A stretch of 64,000 bases of DNA from Pseudobutyrivibrio sp. OR37 (GTDB lineage Bacteria; Bacillota; Clostridia; Lachnospirales; Lachnospiraceae): the NCBI RefSeq assembly GCF_900113655.1, contig NZ_FOQF01000009.1, positions 1-64,000 on the forward strand. The letters run 5' to 3'. A model generated the notes under the pieces. The model saw only the letters and a list, made by a program, of their open reading frames with translations. It was not told the origin of the DNA and made no database searches. Each line of letters starts with the position of its first letter. The stretch's first letter is position 1. Shown here in pieces: positions 17,588 through 27,357 of this stretch. The position numbers and the translations under genes are program-made.

Positions 17588-19816
17588 CTACATCATCTCT
17601 GTATCTTCCATTCTTTCTTCCATGTAATGATTAATTGGTTCAAATGGAATCTTTATCAATAATCCTATTACAATGGATACGGCCATAAATACGACTAATG
17701 TACCAATATATTTAAGGTAATCCAACTTATATAATCCGCATAAGCATTCTCTGATGGCATTAATTGCATAAGGGAATGGGAAGAAAATATATACCTTTTT
17801 GAAGAAATCTGGCAATAATTCTATTGGATAAGTTCCTGAGCTGCCTGCAATCTGAATAACTACAAGTACTACTGCAAGAGCTTTTCCTGCATCACCCCAT
17901 GTTACAACCAATGAATAAATCAAAATTGTAAAGGTTGTGGCTATAAATGAACCTGCTAGGAAGAATAATCCCGGATGTAGGCACTGTACATGTAACAATA
18001 AAATGTCTCCTGAGACAATAATTATTGATTGTAGCTGTCCTAAAATCCAATAAAGCGCATATCTTCCAAAGAATAACTGTCTTTGAGACGCATCTGGGTA
18101 TTGTGCCTTATTTGGATGAACCTTGATAATAGCTGTTAAAATTAATGCTCCAACCCAGAAAGCTAATGTTGAATAGAATGGAGCAACAGCTGAACCATAG
18201 TTTTCAATAGGATATACAGCTTCTGTAACTACCTCTACAGGTGTTGAGAAAAACTTACCGTATACTTCAGGATCACCTGATAATGCATTTACCAACACCT
18301 TAAGTTTCTCGCTTTCGCTTGCTTTCTCAACATCATTTACAACATCTATTAATCGACCATTTACGTATACAATCGCTTCTTTTGTCTTTTGCAGGCTTGT
18401 ATTGGCACAGTCTACACTGTTATCAATTGCTGAGAACATCACCACTAGATTGCCAAAGGTTTCACCCACATTATTTAGCAGTAAATTTGTATTTCCAAGC
18501 ATTCCAGATAGGGAATTTAATCCACTGTTTATTTTATTTTTTAAATCGCCTGTTATTATATTTTCAACGCCAACTGCATTTTTCTTGGCCTGTGCAATCT
18601 GCGCATCAATCTTATCTGCACCTTTAGCAACAACTGTATTTACATCTACAGCCTTTAGCTTTTCTTCTTTTTCCTTGGCTGTTTTTACTTTATCTTCGCT
18701 ACTGGCGATTTTTTCATCAATACTATCTAATTCCGCTATAGCTTGATTAATTTCTGTGGTATCTTTTCCTAAAAGATAATAAAGTCTCTGAATTTCTCTA
18801 AGTAAAGGCAAGACATTGTTTTTTACATCATCAATTTTTTCCTGTCCTATGGTTTTAGGAAGACTATATATAAGCTGCTCAATCTGTGTAGCAGTTATTG
18901 CTGCATTCTTTAGAGCCTCGGCCTTTTTAGCAACATTTGACTCTACAGCAGCAGTGTCTATATAGGAACTCATATTGTTTACTTTTGAATTTATAATATT
19001 AAAAACATCATTCACATCTGATGAATATGAATTAACAGTCACATTTACTTGATTTGATACATTTTGTGTATCTTTTATGGCATTTGCACTTACCTTTGCC
19101 TGATTTTCAATGTTTGTAGCATCCTGCTTTGCCACTGCAAGTGATGCTTGAAGCTTGGCATCATTTTCAATAATTGTTGTAAGTGCATTTTGATATCTTG
19201 TTAAATCATTACTGAGAGTTTTAAGCTTCTTGGTAACTTTTTCTACTCCGCCTTGTGCTTGTACCTCATCGGAAAATTCTGAAGCATTAGAAAATACCTC
19301 ACTAACAACTACCTCTGTAAATGCCACATTAATATTATTTTGCAGGGTTTGAACTACTGTATCTGAAATTTTTGTTGCTACTGGATTTTTTTTCTGATTC
19401 TCGTAGAAATGAAGAGTAGGTCTATCTACCTCTTCTGTAAGAACGTTGTACATATCGTAGGTGAAATCCTCATCTACAACAACAGCAGCATAATATTCAC
19501 CACTATAAACGCCTGCTGTAGCCTCTTCAGCTGAATCCACGAACTGCCAATTTACAGCTGTATTTTCATGCAGATTTTCGATTATAGTATCGCCTTGGTT
19601 ATGATATTCTCCATCTTCATCAGTAAATCCTTTATCCAAGGATACGGCAGCAAATTTCAAGGCTCCCGTGTTTCCATAAGGATCCCAGTTAGAATATATA
19701 TTGAACCACGCATATAAGGCTGGCAAAAAACATATACCTATAACTATAACAAGGGCAAAATAATTCTTTACCAATCCTACAACATCATCAACAAAAATCT
19801 TTTTTACGGTCTTCAT
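17588..19816 (-). CDS. YhgE/Pip family membrane protein (copy 1)
   Basis: 742 residues with the same plan as its paralogue downstream: N-terminal helix with LPALYAWFNIYSNWDPYG (about 30-47), a long coiled-coil extracytoplasmic region (about 50-540) and five or six C-terminal membrane helices (about 560-725). The C-terminal half carries the conserved IAGSSGTYPIELLP, matched by VAGAGGTFPIEVLP in the other copy. The two copies differ greatly in the coiled-coil part, which suggests old duplication and division of labour. First gene of a three-gene unit (this, small membrane gene, second copy); 18 bases after the GGDEF gene. Confidence 0.85.
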   Translation of the reverse strand: MKTVKKIFVDDVVGLVKNYFALVIVIGICFLPALYAWFNIYSNWDPYGNTGALKFAAVSLDKGFTDEDGEYHNQGDTIIENLHENTAVNWQFVDSAEEATAGVYSGEYYAAVVVDEDFTYDMYNVLTEEVDRPTLHFYENQKKNPVATKISDTVVQTLQNNINVAFTEVVVSEVFSNASEFSDEVQAQGGVEKVTKKLKTLSNDLTRYQNALTTIIENDAKLQASLAVAKQDATNIENQAKVSANAIKDTQNVSNQVNVTVNSYSSDVNDVFNIINSKVNNMSSYIDTAAVESNVAKKAEALKNAAITATQIEQLIYSLPKTIGQEKIDDVKNNVLPLLREIQRLYYLLGKDTTEINQAIAELDSIDEKIASSEDKVKTAKEKEEKLKAVDVNTVVAKGADKIDAQIAQAKKNAVGVENIITGDLKNKINSGLNSLSGMLGNTNLLLNNVGETFGNLVVMFSAIDNSVDCANTSLQKTKEAIVYVNGRLIDVVNDVEKASESEKLKVLVNALSGDPEVYGKFFSTPVEVVTEAVYPIENYGSAVAPFYSTLAFWVGALILTAIIKVHPNKAQYPDASQRQLFFGRYALYWILGQLQSIIIVSGDILLLHVQCLHPGLFFLAGSFIATTFTILIYSLVVTWGDAGKALAVVLVVIQIAGSSGTYPIELLPDFFKKVYIFFPFPYAINAIRECLCGLYKLDYLKYIGTLVVFMAVSIVIGLLIKIPFEPINHYMEERMEDTEMM

Positions 19817-19834
19817 TAAACGCTCATCCCTTTA

Positions 19835-21445
19835 TTAATTATCTTTAGTTGCATCGTAAATTTTTAATGCGTTCCTACTTTGTTGCTTAACTTCGTACAA
19901 CATGTTGTCAGCCTTCTGCAGATATAAAAACATATTGTCATTTTTAGTAGGCTTTCCATAGCAGATTCCTTGTGAAATAGTAACTCTATTATCTGTTAAC
20001 GAAAATTTGTGCTCCACTTTGGATTCATATATTAAATCCCTTAATTCTTTAGCTTTTGCTTCAACCATTTCATAGGTAAAGCCTTCATAAATTACCACAA
20101 ATTCATCGCCACCATATCTTGCAGCAAAAATTCCATTATCAGATGCAAGCTTTAAAAGCATATCTGCTATAAATTTAATACAATCATCGCCAGCCTGATG
20201 TCCATAATTGTCATTATACTGTTTAAAGAAATCTACATCTAATATTTCAACTGCAATACTTGTATCATTAGCCAGCGCTTTTTTAAAAGCTTCTTCACTA
20301 TATTCATTAAGCTTCAGTCTATTATACATTCCTGTTAGCGGGTCTGTCTCTGAACGTTTTTGCAAGAATGTATTCTTCTCCTCGACTTTTCGATTGATTT
20401 GTGTAAGCTCCATATACGAATTACGCATAACGACCATGTTACTTACCATCAATCTATTTTCACGTTCCATAAACTCGGATAGCTCAAAATACAGTACCGA
20501 AGCAATTTTATATTCTTCAATCTGATTAACCTTGCGATAATATCTTATTTTTAAGGTTAACAGCTTGCGTTCAAGGTTTTTAATAGATGTATGCTTTGTT
20601 AAATCATCTAAAATAACATAGGCTCTGAAAAAATCATCATATTTTTCTGCGGATAATAGCATGTGGAGATAATCATAAAAATCATCAAAAACATCCAAAA
20701 TAGGCATACTTGTGCTGGCATTCTTATTCACCATGTCAATCCAGTAATCACTAGCATCTTCTTCACCGATAGCTTGGTGAACCCTTGCAAAAAAGCAATA
20801 TATGACTATTTTATCCATTTCTTGCATAAATGGCATGCAATCAAGTCGTAATCTTTTTTCTACCTCTAAGTATCGCTCTTGCATATCTAATTTCAAGAAG
20901 GCACGCCCCATACCAAGAAGTATTGCTGTCATATTCTCTATGTAATTATCAATATCTTTATTTTCAAGTAAATATCTATGGGCAATTTCTGTGTGGGAAA
21001 TAGATTTTTGATACTCCCCAATATTAAGATAAAGGGAGCCAAGATTCATGTGAATCATCCACTCTATATCGGGCAGTGAATAATCCTCACAAATACTGAT
21101 TGCTTTAATAAAATAATCCAAGGCAAAAGGGGCATTGCCGCGGTTGAGAGATACGATTCCAAGCATATTGTTGGCAATTGCAACGTATCCCCATTCCTTT
21201 ACATGCTCCATTGGACCCATGCAGGATAGCATCTGTGAATAGAAATTTGAAGCGTCATTTAAAAGATAATAGGTTTCTCCCTTTGAAAAATAAGCATACC
21301 CAATAAGAGCATCATCATTCATGCTTTTTCCATAAGCTAACAACTTATCACATGCTTTGATGATTGCTCCTGGATCTTTTCCCCTATTTTTCTGAATGTC
21401 CCCAATTAATAATTGAATTTCTCTGCTGTACCCTAGTACATTCAT
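19835..21445 (-). CDS. TPR-GGDEF diguanylate cyclase
   Basis: 536 residues. The N-terminal 330 residues are helical repeats of TPR type (for example LNIGEYQKSISHTEIAHRYLL), followed by a short coiled coil and a GGDEF domain (about 370-530). The active motif GGDEF is intact at 445-449 (RYGGDEFVVIYEG), and DVDFFKQYNDNYGH upstream is the usual magnesium/nucleotide site, so c-di-GMP synthesis is expected. No RxxD inhibitory site is visible in front of GGDEF. No membrane helix or signal peptide is seen, so the TPR part probably senses a cytoplasmic partner. No EAL or HD-GYP gene is nearby. A strong GGGGAG ribosome site supports this start. Confidence 0.9.
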   Translation of the reverse strand: MNVLGYSREIQLLIGDIQKNRGKDPGAIIKACDKLLAYGKSMNDDALIGYAYFSKGETYYLLNDASNFYSQMLSCMGPMEHVKEWGYVAIANNMLGIVSLNRGNAPFALDYFIKAISICEDYSLPDIEWMIHMNLGSLYLNIGEYQKSISHTEIAHRYLLENKDIDNYIENMTAILLGMGRAFLKLDMQERYLEVEKRLRLDCMPFMQEMDKIVIYCFFARVHQAIGEEDASDYWIDMVNKNASTSMPILDVFDDFYDYLHMLLSAEKYDDFFRAYVILDDLTKHTSIKNLERKLLTLKIRYYRKVNQIEEYKIASVLYFELSEFMERENRLMVSNMVVMRNSYMELTQINRKVEEKNTFLQKRSETDPLTGMYNRLKLNEYSEEAFKKALANDTSIAVEILDVDFFKQYNDNYGHQAGDDCIKFIADMLLKLASDNGIFAARYGGDEFVVIYEGFTYEMVEAKAKELRDLIYESKVEHKFSLTDNRVTISQGICYGKPTKNDNMFLYLQKADNMLYEVKQQSRNALKIYDATKDN

Positions 21446-21469
21446 TGATCTCCCCGCTCCAATTATTGC

Positions 21470-22324
21470 CTAATACTCTTTTAATATATTTGTTAAAGTC
21501 GCAAAATCCTCAAGTGATAGCGCTTCGCCACGTACTGTTGGGCTAAACCCAGCCTTCTCAATAGCTTCCGCAATCTGTTCTTTGGAAAAATGTAGACCAT
21601 TACTTAAACCATTTTGAAGAGTTTTTCTTCTTTGATTGAAGGAAGCTCTAATAATCTGGAATAAAAGCTTTTCATCACATTGAACAGGAGGATTATTGTG
21701 ACATTTTAATGTAATTACTGTGCTAGTAACCTTTGGCTGTGGCATAAAACAGCTAGGTGGTGCGTCACAAACAATCTGTGGATTTGAATAGTACTGAACT
21801 GCAAGTGAGAGAGCACCGTACTCCTTTGAGCCTGGGCCTTCCTGCATTCTGTCAGCCACTTCCTTTTGAATCATAATAGTAATTGATTCAAGTGGTACAT
21901 GACTTTCAAATAATCCCATGATGATTGGTGTAGTAATATAATATGGCAGATTTGCAACAACTTTTATTGGCTTACCTGCATTTTTTTCTTCTGCAAGCTT
22001 TTTAATATCAACTTTTAAAATATCCTGATTAATTACACTCCAATTTTTGTAAGAGGAGAGAGTATCGTCCAAAATTGGAATCAAGGTTTTATCAATTTCT
22101 ACAGCTACAACTTCCCTTGCTTCTTCGCAAAGACGCTGTGTCATAGTGCCGATACCAGGTCCAATTTCCAGAACAAAATCATCCTTTGTAATGCCTGCAG
22201 CTTCAATAATATTATCAAGAATATTACCATCGATTAGAAAGTTCTGTCCGTATTTTTTTTGAAATGAGAATCCATGAGCCTCTAATACAGCTCTTGTATA
22301 TGTTGGATTACTTAAATATGCCAT
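21470..22324 (-). CDS. rsmA: 16S rRNA (adenine1518/1519-N6)-dimethyltransferase
   Basis: 284 residues, normal for RsmA/KsgA. SAM-binding motif EIGPGIGTMTQ (about 52-62), catalytic NLPYYIT (about 122-128) and the C-terminal helical domain QRRKTLQNGL are present. It dimethylates two adjacent adenosines in helix 45 during late small-subunit assembly. It follows tatD by 15 bases, and the metG-tatD-rsmA order is conserved in Firmicutes (rnmV is often between them but is absent here). The ribosome site is AAAAGGAAA. Confidence 0.95.
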   Translation of the reverse strand: MAYLSNPTYTRAVLEAHGFSFQKKYGQNFLIDGNILDNIIEAAGITKDDFVLEIGPGIGTMTQRLCEEAREVVAVEIDKTLIPILDDTLSSYKNWSVINQDILKVDIKKLAEEKNAGKPIKVVANLPYYITTPIIMGLFESHVPLESITIMIQKEVADRMQEGPGSKEYGALSLAVQYYSNPQIVCDAPPSCFMPQPKVTSTVITLKCHNNPPVQCDEKLLFQIIRASFNQRRKTLQNGLSNGLHFSKEQIAEAIEKAGFSPTVRGEALSLEDFATLTNILKEY

Positions 22325-22339
22325 ATTTATTTCCTTTTA

Positions 22340-23125
22340 CTATCTTTTATTCGCTTTATCATATATAGTCAGCGCGTTTTGGTAGGTTACTTTTTCTACC
22401 TCTTCAACACTAACACCTTTTATTTCCGCTATTTTTTCAGCTACATGGCTAAGAAAGATTGAAGAGTTACGTTCCCCTCTGTGTGGAACCGGAGCCATGT
22501 ATGGGCAATCAGTCTCAAGTACAATTGCTTCAAGTGGAATTGCCTCAACTGTTTCAACAAGCTTTTTAGCATTTTTAAAGGTGACAACGCCACCTACACC
22601 TATATACCAGCCCATTTTTACGTACTCCAAGGCTATTTCCTTCGAATATGAATAGCAATGGACAATACCTTTTACGTGCCTATTATTATACTTCCTAATT
22701 GTGTTTAAAGTGTCTTCTGCAGCGTCTCTTGAGTGGATAATTACTGGAAGATTAACTTCTTCAGCCAAATCCATCTGTCTTTCAAACCATAAACGCTGCT
22801 CTTCACGCTGGTCTTCTTCCTTTACCCAATAGTAGTCCAAGCCTATTTCTCCAATAGCAACTACCTTAGGATTAGAAGCATTTTTTCGCAGCCAATCTAT
22901 CACATCCTCGTTAATTTCATCTATTTCTTCAGGATGGATACCTATCGCAGCATATACATCATTATAGGCTTCTGCCAATGCAAGACTTTCCTTACAGCCT
23001 TTAAAGGTGGCACCTACATTTACTATATTTCCTATATTGTTTTCTCTCAATAAATGAGAAAGAAGTTCGACTCTATCAGCGTCGAACTTCTCATCATCAT
23101 AATGAGCATGAGTCTCAAAAATCAT
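22340..23125 (-). CDS. tatD: TatD family metal-dependent DNase
   Basis: About 261 residues from the ATG at 23125. The metal-binding motifs are THAHYDDEKFD, GEIGLDYYW, HSRDAAEDT, HCYSYS and ETDCPYMAPVPHRG. TatD enzymes are 3'-5' exonucleases or D-aminoacyl/DNA hydrolases with a TIM-barrel amidohydrolase fold. An in-frame GTG at 23143 would overlap metG by 17 bases; the ATG lies one base after the metG stop and begins exactly where the family begins, so it is preferred. Operon with metG and rsmA. Confidence 0.93.
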   Translation of the reverse strand: MIFETHAHYDDEKFDADRVELLSHLLRENNIGNIVNVGATFKGCKESLALAEAYNDVYAAIGIHPEEIDEINEDVIDWLRKNASNPKVVAIGEIGLDYYWVKEEDQREEQRLWFERQMDLAEEVNLPVIIHSRDAAEDTLNTIRKYNNRHVKGIVHCYSYSKEIALEYVKMGWYIGVGGVVTFKNAKKLVETVEAIPLEAIVLETDCPYMAPVPHRGERNSSIFLSHVAEKIAEIKGVSVEEVEKVTYQNALTIYDKANKR

Positions 23126-23126
23126 A

Positions 23127-25100
23127 CTAACAAATCTCCGCACCTGATGGCATTGGCTTTTCAGGTGTCATAAGTGATAAATTACCTTCAGCATCCTCTG
23201 CACATAGAAGCATTCCTTCTGATAATACGCCTGCAAGCTTAGCTGGCTTGAGATTAACAAGAACCATTACCTTCTTTCCAACCATTTCTTCAGGAGAGTA
23301 GTGCTTAATGATGCCTGAAACAATCTGCTTTGTCTGTGAACCTATCTTAACCTGTGAGCAAAGGAGCTTCTTAGAACCCTTTACTGCCTCACATGAAACT
23401 ACCTTACCAACCTGGAACTGAAGCTTCATGAAATCATCAAATGTAATCTCTGGCTTAGCCTCAATATCGATGCCTTCCTCATCATCCTCGTCCTTAGCTT
23501 CTGGCTGTGCTGGATGAAGCTCAGCAACCTTAGCCATAACCTCATCAAGATCAAGACGAGCGAAGAGAATCTCTGGCTTTTCAGTAACCTTTCCACCATT
23601 TGTATAGTGACCAAATGTAGAAAGCTCATCATATGCGATTTCCTTAGCGCCAAGCTGTGCTAATACCTTTTCAGATGTCTCAGGCATGAAAGACTTGAGA
23701 AGAGTAGCACCGATTGAGATACCCTCTACTAAGTTGTAAAGAACAGTTGCAAGTCTATCCTGCTTAGCTTCATCCTTTGCAAGTGCCCAAGGCATTGTCT
23801 CGTCGATGTACTTATTACATCTCTTGAATAAGTTAAATACCTCTGTGATTGCATCAGCTACGCGTAAATCTGCCATCTTTTTCTCAACAGCAGTAACAGT
23901 AGAAGTGCATACAGCCTTAAGATCTGCATCTACATCCTCAGTTACACCCTTGTCCTCAACAACGCCACCGAAGTATTTATTGCTCATAGAAACTGTTCTG
24001 TTAACAAGGTTACCAAGTGTGTTTGCAAGATCAGAGTTAACACGCTCAACCATAAGTGGCCATGAAATAGCACCATCATTTTCGAATGGCATTTCATGTA
24101 ATACGAAATATCTAACAGCATCAACGCCAAAGAAATCAACTAATTCGTCAGCGTAGATAACATTTCCCTTAGACTTTGACATCTTATCATCGCCACCATC
24201 AGCAGACTTTGTAAGAAGCCATGGATGACCAAATACCTGCTTTGGAAGTGGAAGATCGAGTGCCATTAAGAAGATTGGCCAATAAATTGTATGGAAACGG
24301 ATAATATCCTTTCCGATAAGGTGAAGGTCTGCTGGCCAAAGTGCTTTAAACTGGTCTGAAGACTCACCATCGCATTCATAACCAATACCAGTGATATAGT
24401 TTGTAAGGGCATCAAGCCATACATATACAACGTGCTTTGGATCAAAATCTACTGGAATACCCCAAGTAAATGATGTACGTGATACACAAAGATCCTGAAG
24501 TCCTGGAAGAAGGAAGTTGTTCATCATTTCGTTCTTACGTGATACAGGCTGAATAAATTCAGGATGTGTATTAATGTAATCGATAAGCTTATCAGCATAT
24601 TTGCTCATCTTGAAGAAGTATGCTTCTTCCTTAGCTGGCTGAACCTCGCGACCACAGTCTGGGCACTTGCCATCTACAAGCTGTGACTCTGTCCAGAATG
24701 ACTCACATGGAGTACAGTAAAGTCCTTCGTATGAGCTCTTATAGATATCACCCTTATCATAAAGCTTTTTGAAAATCTTCTTAACCTGCTTCTCATGATC
24801 TTCATCTGTTGTACGGATGAATTTATCATAAGATGTGTTCATTAAATCCCAAATATTTCTAACCTGACCTGAAATATTATCGACAAATTCCTTTGGTGTA
24901 ATGCCTGCTTCAGCGGCCTTAAGCTCTATTTTCTGTCCGTGCTCATCTGTGCCTGTCTGGAAGAATACATCATATCCCTCCTGACGACGAAAACGTGCGA
25001 TTGCATCTGCAAGAACGATTTCATAAGTATTTCCAATATGTGGCTTACCTGATGTGTAAGCGATTGCTGTAGTAATGTAATAATTGCCTTTGTTACCCAT
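23127..25100 (-). CDS. metG: Methionyl-tRNA synthetase
   Basis: 657 residues. Class I signature PHIGNTYE (HIGH type, about 20-27) and KMSKSKGN (about 302-309) are both present, as is a single CxxC-xn-CxxC zinc knuckle (CTPCESFW...CPDCG, about 128-148). A C-terminal tRNA-binding domain of EMAP/Trbp111 type (about 555-657, DFMKLQFQVGKVVSCEAVKGSKKL) completes the dimeric long form. It charges tRNA-Met. The first gene of metG-tatD-rsmA; no T-box-like leader is visible in the 9-base gap to the zinc-ribbon gene, so it may be read through from there. Confidence 0.97.
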   Translation of the reverse strand: MGNKGNYYITTAIAYTSGKPHIGNTYEIVLADAIARFRRQEGYDVFFQTGTDEHGQKIELKAAEAGITPKEFVDNISGQVRNIWDLMNTSYDKFIRTTDEDHEKQVKKIFKKLYDKGDIYKSSYEGLYCTPCESFWTESQLVDGKCPDCGREVQPAKEEAYFFKMSKYADKLIDYINTHPEFIQPVSRKNEMMNNFLLPGLQDLCVSRTSFTWGIPVDFDPKHVVYVWLDALTNYITGIGYECDGESSDQFKALWPADLHLIGKDIIRFHTIYWPIFLMALDLPLPKQVFGHPWLLTKSADGGDDKMSKSKGNVIYADELVDFFGVDAVRYFVLHEMPFENDGAISWPLMVERVNSDLANTLGNLVNRTVSMSNKYFGGVVEDKGVTEDVDADLKAVCTSTVTAVEKKMADLRVADAITEVFNLFKRCNKYIDETMPWALAKDEAKQDRLATVLYNLVEGISIGATLLKSFMPETSEKVLAQLGAKEIAYDELSTFGHYTNGGKVTEKPEILFARLDLDEVMAKVAELHPAQPEAKDEDDEEGIDIEAKPEITFDDFMKLQFQVGKVVSCEAVKGSKKLLCSQVKIGSQTKQIVSGIIKHYSPEEMVGKKVMVLVNLKPAKLAGVLSEGMLLCAEDAEGNLSLMTPEKPMPSGAEIC

Positions 25101-25109
25101 TTTTAACTC

Positions 25110-25466
25110 CTACTCTTCAAAAATATCATCTATTTTCTCTCCACAAGCACTGCAGTACCTAGAGCCATTCTTAACTAATGCACCGCACTTAGGACAAGCC
25201 TTTCCCCCTTTAAGTGCCATAATGTCATTGTTAATTTCCTGAAGACGAAGCTCACAAGCCTTGATTTCTTTTATTTCTTCAAGGTCTTCGTCTTTTTGCT
25301 CTTCGTAATACTTTCTTCCAAGCTTTTCAAATAGTTTGGTAAGTTCGTTTTCTTTGACCTTTTTATCGTACTGAAGCTTGGTCATATCACCAGCATTCTG
25401 TGCCATTTTTCCAAGGTCTTTAGTTGTATTTGCAATGCTATCTGAAAGTTCATCTAAAAGTCCCAT
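25110..25466 (-). CDS. Zinc-ribbon domain protein
   Basis: 118 residues. Residues 1-80 are a charged helix, probably coiled coil. The end has a double CxxC zinc ribbon: CPKCGALVKNGSRYCSACG (about 92-110). No membrane helix is visible. Such small helix-zinc-ribbon proteins are common in Clostridia and have no assigned function. It lies 9 bases upstream of metG and has a strong AGGGAGG ribosome site, so it probably leads the metG transcript. Confidence 0.7.
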   Translation of the reverse strand: MGLLDELSDSIANTTKDLGKMAQNAGDMTKLQYDKKVKENELTKLFEKLGRKYYEEQKDEDLEEIKEIKACELRLQEINNDIMALKGGKACPKCGALVKNGSRYCSACGEKIDDIFEE

Positions 25467-25601
25467 AAATATCTACCTCCCTTTGTCGAAAAAATCCCCT
25501 CTAAACCTTTTGATTTTAACACAATAATAGCTTTTTTACCACTTTTTCCACAAAGAGGTTTCGTTTTCCACAATTATAATTACTTGATATATTGGGAGAT
25601 T

Positions 25602-26582
25602 TTAAACTCCATCTCTTAATATGATATATCCTAAATAAGCAGCATATAGTAAAAGCATGATAATACCGTTTGCTCTATTAAGATTTTTCTTTTTTAGGCA
25701 CATAGCCCAAACAATTGCTGAAAAACCTACAAGAATAAGGGTATCAATAGCATTTACTGTAAGATATGTCATTGGCGAAATGGCACCTGCTGTACCAAGT
25801 ATTAACAAAATATTAAAAACGTTTGAACCTACTACATTTCCAATTGCCATATCAAGCTCGTTTTTCTTAGCTGCAACAATTGATGTGACAAGCTCTGGAA
25901 GTGATGTACCAAGTGCAACAATTGTAAGTCCTACTAATGTTTCTGACATTCCAAACTTTAATGCTAGAGTAGTGCAGGAATCTACAACCCAGTCACCACC
26001 AAATTTAATAGCTACAGCACCGCCAATAATATAAACAATGCAAAGCCATGTTGGGATATCGACTATTTCTTTTTCAACATCTTGTTCTGCAAGAGATGCA
26101 GCATCTGTTCTAGATTTTTTAGCCGCCTTAAGCATTGATGCTAAAAAAATGATAAATGCAACAAGAAGAATTGCTCCATCAATGTGTCCAACTGAGTTTC
26201 CAATAAGTCCCATTACCATAAGTGCAATGGCACAAGCAACTGAAAATGGAAAATCCTTTTTAATAGTATCATCGCTAACCTCAAGAGCAGAGAAGAGTGC
26301 ACAGCTACCAAGTACTACCATAAGGTTAAAAATGTTTGAACCTATTACATTTCCTATAGCAAGCTGGTTACTTCCAGCAAGTGATGCAGTTACTGAAACT
26401 GAAAGCTCTGGAAGAGAAGTTCCCATCGCAACAATTGTCATTCCTATAACAAGTGCTGGTACATGAAGCTTTTTAGCTACCGCAGAAGCACCTTCAACAA
26501 AGAAATCTGCTCCCTTAATCAAAAATACAAATCCTACTACCAAGAGAATCAAAGCTCCTGGTATTGTGCTAAAAAATGTCAT
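25602..26582 (-). CDS. Calcium/sodium antiporter family protein (CaCA, YrbG-like)
   Basis: 326 residues, about ten membrane helices in two homologous halves. Each half carries the alpha-repeat motif GTSLPEL (about residues 54-60 and 228-234) that forms the cation site in the CaCA family, plus the repeated GNVIGSNIFN and GNVVGSNVFN. It exchanges a divalent cation, normally Ca2+, for Na+ or H+. It starts 14 bases after the mntP stop, with AGGAGGAG spanning that gap, so both genes lie downstream of one manganese riboswitch. That context makes Mn2+ a possible substrate here. Confidence 0.9.
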   Translation of the reverse strand: MTFFSTIPGALILLVVGFVFLIKGADFFVEGASAVAKKLHVPALVIGMTIVAMGTSLPELSVSVTASLAGSNQLAIGNVIGSNIFNLMVVLGSCALFSALEVSDDTIKKDFPFSVACAIALMVMGLIGNSVGHIDGAILLVAFIIFLASMLKAAKKSRTDAASLAEQDVEKEIVDIPTWLCIVYIIGGAVAIKFGGDWVVDSCTTLALKFGMSETLVGLTIVALGTSLPELVTSIVAAKKNELDMAIGNVVGSNVFNILLILGTAGAISPMTYLTVNAIDTLILVGFSAIVWAMCLKKKNLNRANGIIMLLLYAAYLGYIILRDGV

Positions 26583-26596
26583 TATATTCTCCTCCT

Positions 26597-27187
26597 TTAA
26601 AACCCAAATGATATTCCATATAAATGCTCAAGCAAGATTTTCACGCCAAGGAAAATTAGGATAATTCCGCCTAATAACTGGGCCTTTGACTTGAACTTAT
26701 TACCAAAAATATTTCCCACATAAACACCACCTGCTGAAATAGCAAATGTTGTTAAACCAATAATTAAGATTGCACGAAGTATGTTAAATCCTTCGTAGAA
26801 TGAGAAAGTAACACCACAGGCTAATGCATCAATACTTGTGGCAATTGCAAGAAGTGTAAGCTCCTTTAAATCAAGTGGTGGATCCATGATTTCCACCTTA
26901 TCCTCATCCTTCCATTCTTTGATTGCCTCAATAGCCATTTTGCCACCTATATACAACAGAAGTACGAAGGCTATCCAATGGTCATAGGCTGAAATCATAT
27001 CAGCAAATGCGCTTCCCAAAATGAAACCAATCAGTGGCATCAATGCCTGAAAACCACCGAAGAATAGTGCTATCATAAACATTTGCTTTTTATTTACCTG
27101 CTTCATTGCCAGTCCTTTGCAGATAGCTACAGCAAATGCATCCATAGATAGACCTACACCGAATAAAAATACGTCTACTATACTCAT
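26597..27187 (-). CDS. mntP: Manganese efflux pump MntP
   Basis: About 196 residues, six membrane helices. Family motifs GLSMDAFAVAICKGL (helix 1) and TSIDALACGVTFSF (helix 4) each carry an Asp in the membrane core. It exports Mn2+ across the cytoplasmic membrane. The ATG at 27187 is taken because AAGGAG lies in front and MSIVDVFLFGVGLSMDAF is the normal start; an upstream in-frame GTG would put the riboswitch terminator inside the gene. A yybP-ykoY manganese riboswitch precedes it directly. Confidence 0.95.
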   Translation of the reverse strand: MSIVDVFLFGVGLSMDAFAVAICKGLAMKQVNKKQMFMIALFFGGFQALMPLIGFILGSAFADMISAYDHWIAFVLLLYIGGKMAIEAIKEWKDEDKVEIMDPPLDLKELTLLAIATSIDALACGVTFSFYEGFNILRAILIIGLTTFAISAGGVYVGNIFGNKFKSKAQLLGGIILIFLGVKILLEHLYGISFGF

Positions 27188-27221
27188 ATTAAACTCCTTT
27201 TTTTGTGAGGGCTGATATAAC

Positions 27222-27265
27222 AAAAAAGACCCACGTGTAACCAAATCTATGGCTACACGTGAGTC
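27222..27265 (-). terminator. Riboswitch-controlled terminator of mntP
   Basis: On the minus strand a 15-bp stem (27265-27251 with 27242-27228, loop of 8) with every position paired, counting G-U, followed by TTTTTTG. It sits between the manganese aptamer and the mntP ribosome site and shares bases 27263-27259 with the aptamer P1 stem, so the two folds exclude each other. Confidence 0.9.
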
Positions 27266-27345
27266 TCACTATTTAATGTTTGCCAGGGATAATCCCGAGT
27301 CTGTTGACAAACAACACAATCTAATTGCGCTTGCTACTCCCTCAC
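27259..27345 (-). promoter_or_regulatory. yybP-ykoY manganese riboswitch
   Basis: The minus strand holds the conserved 5' GGGAGTAGC block and the CCCTGGCAAAC block of the Mn2+ aptamer. P1 can form between GTGAG (27345-27341) and CTCAC (27263-27259). The latter bases are also the base of the terminator stem, so Mn2+-stabilised P1 would prevent termination and switch mntP on. Confidence 0.9.
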
Positions 27346-27357
27346 GAAGATGTATAC

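Noticed and set aside
26038-26466. 142-residue plus-strand ORF opposite the antiporter gene
   Set aside because: Shadow of a real membrane-protein gene with clear family motifs; no start signals.
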